From positions 124,001-188,000 of the forward strand of contig NZ_LNRZ01000002.1 in the NCBI RefSeq assembly GCF_001468265.1: DNA of 64,000 nucleotides, in the 5' to 3' direction. How positions within the stretch are numbered: position 1 is the first letter of the stretch; each line of letters begins with the position of its first letter. Origin of the DNA: Sphingopyxis sp. H050. Lineage in GTDB: Bacteria > Pseudomonadota > Alphaproteobacteria > Sphingomonadales > Sphingomonadaceae. A program made the translations under genes and the position numbers. The notes under the pieces are model-generated. The model had not been told where the DNA came from. It saw only the letters and a list, made by a program, of their open reading frames with translations, and ran no database searches. Shown here in pieces: positions 58,375-64,000 of the stretch.

Positions 58375-60444
58375 CTATTTCTTCAAATAGCTGTCCAGCC
58401 AGTTGAAGACCGTCTGGTGCCACTGCACGCTGTTCGCGCCCTTCAGCACCCAGTGATTTTCGTCAGGGAACACAAGCAGCTGCGACGGCACGCCACGGCG
58501 CTGGAGGGCGGTGAAGGCTGCGAGCCCCTGCGTGTAGGGGATGCGGAAATCCTTTTCGCTGGTGATGACCAGCATCGGGGTCTTCCACTTGGCGACATGG
58601 TTGACCGGGTTCCATTTCTCGAACTCTTCGGGAACCTCGAAATAGGGACCGCCATGCTCCCATTCGTCGAACCACAGCTCCTCGGTTTCATAGGCCATCG
58701 CGCGCGCGTCGAAGACGCCGTCGTGCTGGACGAGGCATTTGAAGCCGTCGGTCCACTGGCCCGCGATCCAGTTCATCATATAGCCGCCGTAGGAGGCGCC
58801 GAGCGCGCAGGCGTTGGCGATGTCGAGTTGTGCGTCCTGCTTGCCCGCCGCGGCAATGCCGAGCTTCAGATCCTCGAGCGGCTTGCCGCCCCAATCCTTG
58901 TTGATCGAGTCGGTGAAGGCTTGGCCATAGCCGGTCGAGCCGTGGAAATCGACGCTGACGACGCCATAGCCCTGCTGCGCGAAGAGGCGCGGATTCCAGC
59001 GCGTCGACCAGCCATTGCCGAAGCTGCCCTGCGGCCCGCCATGGACGATGAAGGCGACCGGCAGCTTCGCGGTGGCGTTCGCGGGTTTCAGGATGATGCC
59101 CCACACCTTGTCACCATTCGCGCCGGCAAATTGCATCCGGTCGAACTTGACCGGATCGAATTCGGCGAGCGTCGCGGCGTTGACGGCGGTCAGCTGTTTC
59201 ACCTTGCCCTTTGCATCGCGGGTGTAGAGATCGGTCGGAAGCAGTGCGCTGTTGCGGGAATAAAGGAGGGCCCCGCCCGGCAGCACGGTCACGTCATTGA
59301 TCGTGCCGTCGAAGGCTTCGGCCGAGGCCTTGAGCTTCTCGACCTTGCCCGTCGCGGCATCGACCTTGAACAGCGGATGGTCTAGCACGTCCTGCGCAGT
59401 GACGAACAGCGACTTGCCGTCCGCCGCCCAGCTGATGGAATCGACCGAGCGGTCCCAGGCGTCGGTCAGCTTCTTCGTTTCGCCGTTCTCCAGATTGCGG
59501 AGCATCAGCACCTGGCGGTCGGCTTCATAGCCGGGGCGCGCCATCGCGACATAGGCGAGCCACTTGCCGTCGGGCGAGGGGGTCGGGAGGGTATCGGTCG
59601 CCTGATTGCTCTCCGTCAGGTTGACCGGCATCATCCGGCTGTCGACCAGCCAGCTATAGATGTCGAGATTGGTCGAGGTCGGCTCGTGGCGGTCGGCCTT
59701 GCGCAGCGTGAAGAAGACGGTGCGGCTGTCGGCGCCCCATGCGAGTTCCTCGCCGCCGCCGAAGGGTTTCGACGGGCTGTCGCCGATCAGGCCGGCGTCG
59801 ACGGGGCGCGCGGCGCTCGCCTTGCCACCGTCGAGATTGAACACGAACGGGCGGCTATAGGTGCCGGGGGTTTCCCAGGCATCCCAGTGGCGGACGAAGC
59901 CGACGCCGTCCTTGTAGAGCCGGCCGCTGCCGGGGCCGACCAGCGCCCCCTTGTCCTTGGCATCGCAGCCAAAGTCGGTGCATTCCTTCGGAATGTCGCC
60001 CCACGCGAGCAGTTTCTTGCCGTCGGGCGAAATCTTGAAACCGGAGACATCGGCCTGGGTGTCGGTGACCTGCGTTGCGGCGGTGCCCGCCGTAAGGTCG
60101 ATGCGCCAGATCTGGTCCTTGCCCGATGCGTTCGAGAGGAAATAGAGGCTGCCGTCGGGCGCGAAGGCAGGCGAGGTTTCATTCTTGCCGGCGACGTCGG
60201 CGATCTGGGACGGCTTCGCATCCTTGGCCTTGCGGTCGATCAGCCACAGGCCGGTCGAGCGCTTGTAGCTCTCCTTCTCGGTATCGGTCTGCTGGAAGAC
60301 GACCCAGCGTCCGTCGGGCGAGGCCGTCGGCGCGGCGACGCGCTTCAGCGTCGCAAGATCGACCTCGGTCATCGGGCGGGCGAGTGCCGGGGAGGAAAGG
60401 GCGGCGGTGAGCGCGATCGCGCTGGTGAGGAGCATGTTACGCAT
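58375..60444 (-). CDS. S9-family serine peptidase (prolyl oligopeptidase type)
   Basis: Exported peptidase of 689 residues. The signal peptide is [20 protein letters not shown](LA). Residues about 25-430 form a beta-propeller with WD40/TolB-like repeats ([38 protein letters not shown]). The C-terminal alpha/beta-hydrolase domain holds the nucleophile Ser in [11 protein letters not shown] near residue 550, Asp in [14 protein letters not shown], and His in FPDENHWV. It resembles dipeptidyl-peptidase or acylaminoacyl-peptidase enzymes of the S9C group; the bond specificity is unknown. Confidence 0.93.
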   Translation of the reverse strand: MRNMLLTSAIALTAALSSPALARPMTEVDLATLKRVAAPTASPDGRWVVFQQTDTEKESYKRSTGLWLIDRKAKDAKPSQIADVAGKNETSPAFAPDGSLYFLSNASGKDQIWRIDLTAGTAATQVTDTQADVSGFKISPDGKKLLAWGDIPKECTDFGCDAKDKGALVGPGSGRLYKDGVGFVRHWDAWETPGTYSRPFVFNLDGGKASAARPVDAGLIGDSPSKPFGGGEELAWGADSRTVFFTLRKADRHEPTSTNLDIYSWLVDSRMMPVNLTESNQATDTLPTPSPDGKWLAYVAMARPGYEADRQVLMLRNLENGETKKLTDAWDRSVDSISWAADGKSLFVTAQDVLDHPLFKVDAATGKVEKLKASAEAFDGTINDVTVLPGGALLYSRNSALLPTDLYTRDAKGKVKQLTAVNAATLAEFDPVKFDRMQFAGANGDKVWGIILKPANATAKLPVAFIVHGGPQGSFGNGWSTRWNPRLFAQQGYGVVSVDFHGSTGYGQAFTDSINKDWGGKPLEDLKLGIAAAGKQDAQLDIANACALGASYGGYMMNWIAGQWTDGFKCLVQHDGVFDARAMAYETEELWFDEWEHGGPYFEVPEEFEKWNPVNHVAKWKTPMLVITSEKDFRIPYTQGLAAFTALQRRGVPSQLLVFPDENHWVLKGANSVQWHQTVFNWLDSYLKK

Positions 60445-60479
60445 GGCGGGGGTTTAACGTTGCCGCGCCGGCTTGCAAG

Positions 60480-61757
60480 TCACCGAATGACGGTGCCGCC
60501 CTTCATCACATGGTCGATCCTTTCCAGCGACCGTATGTCCTTCAGCGGATCGGCCTTTACCGCGACCATATCGCCATAGCGGCCGGGAACGATCGCGCCG
60601 ATATCGCCGCGGCCCATTTCCTCGGACGCGCGGCCGGTCGCGGCCTGGATCGCCTGCATTGGGGTCATGCCGTATTTGACCATATAGGCGAACTGTCGGG
60701 CGTTCAGGCCATGCGGATAAACGCCGGCGTCGGTCGCGAAGCCGATGTTCACGCCCAGCTCGACCGCGCGTTTGAAGGCCGCGCGCTGCGCGTCGGTCGT
60801 CTCGCGGTTCTTGCGCAGATATTCCTCGGGCCAGCCCTCTTTGGTGCCGACATCATCGATGTAATCGCCATTATAGATGTCCATCGCGAGCCAGGTGCCA
60901 TGCTTCTTGGCAAGCTGGAGCGTCGCTTCGTCGGCGAGGCTGGCATGCTCGATGCTGTCGACCCCGGCGTTGATCGCGTTCTGGATGCCGATCGCGCCAT
61001 GCGCGTGTGCGGTGACGCGCTTGCCGCGGGCATGCGCGACCTTGACGATCGCGGCAAGCTGTTCGGGCGTGAGTTCGGGCGCGCCCGGTTCGGTGCCGAT
61101 CGCGAGGACCGCGCCGGTCGCGATCGTCTTGATGAAGTCGGCGCCATGATCGAGCAGATAGGCGGTCTTTTGCGCCGCTTCCTCGGGCGTGGCCGCGACG
61201 CCGAGCCGCATGTCGGGCGGCAGTTCTTCGTTGGGAACGACGCCGTTCAGTTCGCCGCCGCCTTTCGGAATCGTCAGATAGGCCCCGGCCACCCACATGC
61301 GCGGGCCCGGAACATCGCCGCGATCGATCGCGTTGCGCAAGATCACATCGACCAGCCCGCGATAGACGCCGACGTCGCGCACGCTGGTGAAGCCCGCCTC
61401 GAGCGTGACGCGCGCATTATGCGCCCCGACGAGCGCGGTTTCGGCGGGCGAGGCCTTCATCGGCGCCGCAACGTCGGCGCTCTGGCCGAGGTCGGCGAGG
61501 TGCGTGTGGAGGTCGATCAGTCCCGGCAGCACCGTAAAGCCCGACCAGTCGACGATCGTCGCGCCGCCGGGCGCCTTGCCGCACGGACCGACGGCCTTGA
61601 TATGCTCGGCCTCGATCGTCACGCACTGGCCGGTGCGCACCTCGTTCGAAATCCCGTCGATCAGCCGTCCGGTCTTGACATAGACGACCTGCGCCGCGGC
61701 CGGGAGCGCGGCGAAGGCCGCTGCGGCGATCAGAACGACGCGTTGAAGGTGTCGCAC
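60480..61757 (-). CDS. Exported amidohydrolase-superfamily protein
   Basis: Metal-dependent hydrolase of 425 residues, starting at GTG (61757), with a signal peptide (LQRVVLIAAAAFAALPAAA). Metal ligands fit the imidazolonepropionase/Xaa-Pro dipeptidase-like group: LPGLIDLHTHLAD (HxH), the Lys in DFIKTIATG, His in VTAHAHGAIG, His in SIEHASLAD, and Asp in FATDAGVYPHG. The enzyme probably cleaves peptides or amides in the periplasm. Its 5' end overlaps the end of the YpfJ-like gene by 28 bases, and the S9 peptidase gene follows; the three may form a peptide-processing unit. Confidence 0.9.
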   Translation of the reverse strand: MRHLQRVVLIAAAAFAALPAAAQVVYVKTGRLIDGISNEVRTGQCVTIEAEHIKAVGPCGKAPGGATIVDWSGFTVLPGLIDLHTHLADLGQSADVAAPMKASPAETALVGAHNARVTLEAGFTSVRDVGVYRGLVDVILRNAIDRGDVPGPRMWVAGAYLTIPKGGGELNGVVPNEELPPDMRLGVAATPEEAAQKTAYLLDHGADFIKTIATGAVLAIGTEPGAPELTPEQLAAIVKVAHARGKRVTAHAHGAIGIQNAINAGVDSIEHASLADEATLQLAKKHGTWLAMDIYNGDYIDDVGTKEGWPEEYLRKNRETTDAQRAAFKRAVELGVNIGFATDAGVYPHGLNARQFAYMVKYGMTPMQAIQAATGRASEEMGRGDIGAIVPGRYGDMVAVKADPLKDIRSLERIDHVMKGGTVIR

Positions 61758-62632
61758 TGGCGCGGGTCCCCCGTTTGCAGGCCGCGGCGCAGCCAGGTCA
61801 TGCGTTGTTCGCTCGTCCCGTGGGTAAAGCTTTCGGGGACGGGGCGCTGGCCGGCCGCGCGCATCAGCGTGTCGTCGCCGATCGCATTCGCCGCGCGCAT
61901 CGCTTCTTCCATGTCGCCGGGCTCCATGACGGGCTGACCGTCTGCGGTCTTAGCGCGCGCGGCCCATACGCCGGCATAGCAGTCGGCCTGCAACTCCATG
62001 CGCACCTGCAACTGATTGCCTTCGCTCTGCGAGCCGCGCTGCTGCGCCTGCCGGACCTGGTCGGAAATACCGCTGATCGTCTGGATGTGATGGCCGACTT
62101 CATGCGCTACGACATAAGCCTGCGCCGCATCGCCTGCTGCGCCGAAACGACCCGCGAGTTCGGTGAAGAATGCGGTGTCCAAATAGACACCTTGATCGGC
62201 GGGGCAATAAAAGGGACCCATCGCCGATTGCGCGGCGCCGCATCCCGAGCGGTTTTGGTCGGTGAAGAAATTGAGCGTCGGCTTCTGATAGTTGGTGATG
62301 AGGCTGCCCCACACCTGATGCGTCGAGCCGAAGACGTTGCAGGCGAATTTCTCTGCTGCCGTGTCGCAGGCGATGCCCTGTTGCGAGCCGCGGCTGTCGG
62401 CCATCGGGTCGGTTGTACCGCCGCCGGTCAGCATCTGCGCGCCTCCGCCGAAGAAAACGAAGGCGAGCACGCCGAGCAACAGGATCGTCCCGCAGCCCAT
62501 CTTGCGCCCGAGCAGCATCGGCAGCAGGCCGATGAGCAGGCCGCCCATGCCGCCGCCGCCGCCGCCGAAACCGCCGCCCCCGCGCCCGAGGTCGCGGATG
62601 TCGTCGCCGGGATCATAATCGTCGAGGCGCAT
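61730..62632 (-). CDS. Neutral zinc metallopeptidase (YpfJ family)
   Basis: Membrane-anchored protein of 300 residues. The cytoplasmic start MRLDDYDPGDDIRDLGRGGG is followed by a Gly-rich stretch and a hydrophobic segment MGGLLIGLLPMLLG plus GTILLLGVLAFVFFGGG. The extracytoplasmic domain has the zinc motif AHEVGHHIQ near residue 178 and conserved NRSGCG, FYCPADQGVYLD and ELQADCYAGVWA, where the Glu/Asp supplies the third ligand. This is the YpfJ/PF04228 group of unknown substrate. The ATG at 62632 matches the family N-terminus; the longer open frame upstream does not. Confidence 0.9.
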   Translation of the reverse strand: MRLDDYDPGDDIRDLGRGGGGFGGGGGGMGGLLIGLLPMLLGRKMGCGTILLLGVLAFVFFGGGAQMLTGGGTTDPMADSRGSQQGIACDTAAEKFACNVFGSTHQVWGSLITNYQKPTLNFFTDQNRSGCGAAQSAMGPFYCPADQGVYLDTAFFTELAGRFGAAGDAAQAYVVAHEVGHHIQTISGISDQVRQAQQRGSQSEGNQLQVRMELQADCYAGVWAARAKTADGQPVMEPGDMEEAMRAANAIGDDTLMRAAGQRPVPESFTHGTSEQRMTWLRRGLQTGDPRQCDTFNASF

Positions 62633-62804
62633 CGGGGTCCCTCCAGCGCTAAGTGCCTGTCTCCGCCCGATAGTGGCAGCAGGGCGAGGCAATTGAAAGG
62701 GCCTTCGCGCGCACTTCATACCGTTGGTTGACTTGCAATCTTTCCTGTTGCGGTGCACAAATGGCGTGCGGGTGCCGACCGCAGAGAAGGATCGTTTCGA
62801 CTCC

Positions 62805-63950
62805 ATGCCTCGCCGTGCCGCCCGTGCTGCCCTGCCGCTTCCCGATCTCGTCGTGCTTGTCCTGCAAGGCGGGGGCGCGCTCGGTGCGTTTCAGGCCGGG
62901 GTTTATGAAGCGCTGATCGATCTCGGCATTGAACTCGACTGGGTTGCGGGGATTTCGATCGGTGCCATCAATGCGGCGATCATTGCGGGTAATCCGCGCG
63001 ACGAAGCCGTGGGCAAGATGCGCGAGTTCTGGGATGGCGTGTCATCGGCGCTGCCGTCGCTGCCGCTTGTCGACAATGACCTGATCCGCGAATGGACACA
63101 TCTGGGGGCCGCCGCTCAGGTAACGACCTTCGGCGTGCCCGGCTTTTTCGTACCGCGCATTCCGCCGCCGATGTTCGCCGAGCGGCAGACGCCCGCGGCC
63201 GTCAGCTTCTATGACACCGCGCCGCTGGTGGCGACGCTCGACCGGCTGGTCGATTGGGACCGGCTCAACAACGGCAAGGTCCGCCTGTCGGTCGGCGCGG
63301 TCGCGGTCGAGACGGGCAATTTCCGTTATTTCGACACGACCACCGACCGCATCGATGCACGTCACATATTGGCGTCGGGCGCGCTGCCGCCGGGGCTGCC
63401 GCCGGTCGAGATCGACGGGGTCTGGTATTGGGACGGCGGCCTCGTGTCGAATACGCCGCTCGAGCATGTCGTCGAGAGCGCGAACGAGGACATGCTCGTC
63501 TTTCAGGTCGACCTGTTCCCCGCGCGCGGCGAGCGGCCGCACGATCTGGAAGAGGCGTGGTCGCGCGAGAAGGATATCCGCTATTCCAGCCGCACGCGCC
63601 GGATTTCGGACGGGCTGGTGCGGCGGCGCAAGGAGCATCGGCTGATCGACCGGATGTTGGCGAAGTTGCCGCGCGACGTGCGTGACCTGCCCGAGGTGAA
63701 GGCGGTCGAGAAGATGGTCGACTGCAAGGCGCTCAACGTTGTCCAACTGATCCATCGGCCCCCCGCCTGGCAGACCGGAGCGCGGGATTTCGAGTTTTCG
63801 CGTTCGACGATGGAGGTCAACTGGGCGCTCGGCCGCGATGCGGTCGAGGCGGCGATGAAGGAGGGGCACTTGCTCGCCGAAAGTATCGTCGAGGGGCGGT
63901 CCGACAGTTTCGCCGTCCAGTCGGACATGCTGCGCCCCAAAAGCGGCTGA
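62805..63950 (+). CDS. Patatin-like phospholipase family protein
   Basis: Serine hydrolase of 381 residues. The oxyanion loop is QGGGALGAFQ (21-30), the nucleophile Ser51 is in AGISIGAINAAI, and the catalytic Asp is in YWDGGLVSNTPLEH near residue 210. The C-terminal third (about 270-381: LIHRPPAWQTGARDFEFSRS, TMEVNWALGRDAVEAAMKEG) is the DUF3734 extension typical of alphaproteobacterial members. A hydroxybutyrate dehydrogenase gene often follows this type, which suggests a link to PHB turnover. The ATG at 62805 is preferred; a GTG at 62724 would add 27 residues. Confidence 0.88.
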   Translation: MPRRAARAALPLPDLVVLVLQGGGALGAFQAGVYEALIDLGIELDWVAGISIGAINAAIIAGNPRDEAVGKMREFWDGVSSALPSLPLVDNDLIREWTHLGAAAQVTTFGVPGFFVPRIPPPMFAERQTPAAVSFYDTAPLVATLDRLVDWDRLNNGKVRLSVGAVAVETGNFRYFDTTTDRIDARHILASGALPPGLPPVEIDGVWYWDGGLVSNTPLEHVVESANEDMLVFQVDLFPARGERPHDLEEAWSREKDIRYSSRTRRISDGLVRRRKEHRLIDRMLAKLPRDVRDLPEVKAVEKMVDCKALNVVQLIHRPPAWQTGARDFEFSRSTMEVNWALGRDAVEAAMKEGHLLAESIVEGRSDSFAVQSDMLRPKSG

Positions 63951-63987
63951 ATCTCCCCGCAAATCCCCCCGCCTGAAAGGAAATATC

Positions 63988-64000
63988 ATGCGTCTCCAAG
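63988..64000 (+). CDS. Start of a gene cut by the window end
   Basis: An ATG at 63988 preceded by GAAAGGAAAT at good spacing begins MRLQ and runs off the window. Only four codons are visible. By neighbourhood it may be 3-hydroxybutyrate dehydrogenase, but the sequence itself cannot show that. Confidence 0.4.

Overview
The window is a GC-rich chromosomal segment from an alphaproteobacterium, most likely of the Sphingomonadales (Sphingopyxis-like; inferred from gene content and order, not searched). Supporting points are ffs-dnaX-ybaB linkage, eno-ftsB-pdhA-pdhB order with a lipoylated E1-beta, an NDUFS4-type complex I subunit, UrcA and DUF4170/DUF2794 proteins, an alphaproteobacterial GTTC-N7-GTTC SOS box before uvrA, and many short palindromic intergenic repeats.

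Layout. 1-5230: glyA (cut by the window edge), rpiB, a small membrane protein, an alpha/beta hydrolase, a cysteine desulfurase overlapping a [2Fe-2S] ferredoxin, and a diheme cytochrome c lipoprotein. 5230-10940: SRP RNA, dnaX, ybaB, lon, HU and tRNA-Val(CAC). 11016-13493: PepSY-like protein plus OmpR/PhoQ-type two-component system. 13979-19399: nu-class GST, chorismate mutase, polyprenyl diphosphate synthase, DUF1801 protein, hrpB helicase, NDUFS4-like protein. 19490-21780: DUF4170 gene, a 264-bp structured element, and a four-gene YqjD/YqjE-like membrane cluster. 21995-28922: eno, ftsB, pdhA, pdhB, a degenerate phytoene synthase-like protein, cysE, DUF2794. 28900-31000: membrane protein and SDR dehydrogenase.

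31100-39270 is a phosphate-acquisition block: a phosphate-selective porin, then on the minus strand pstS-pstC-pstA-pstB-phoU-phoB. Pho-box-like 11-bp arrays lie before the porin and before pstS. No phoR lies next to the cluster. Instead a visibly AT-rich gene (39289-41280) sits upstream of pstS; it encodes a GHKL (Hsp90/MutL/MORC-like) ATPase with a C-terminal PD-(D/E)XK-like nuclease signature. It is bracketed by an exact 9-bp direct repeat and is the best candidate for an acquired, possibly anti-phage, system.

41367-64000: a monooxygenase-fold enzyme, two uncharacterised envelope/membrane proteins, uvrA divergent from an M13 peptidase, a BCCT transporter, small exported proteins, a LytS/LytTR pair, MATE exporter-valS, an S9 peptidase, an amidohydrolase, a YpfJ-type zinc metallopeptidase, a patatin-like lipase and the first codons of another gene. 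Most of the window is core housekeeping. Its unusual content is the GHKL gene, the dense families of palindromic repeats (one inside the pdhB reading frame), and the 264-bp nested-palindrome element.
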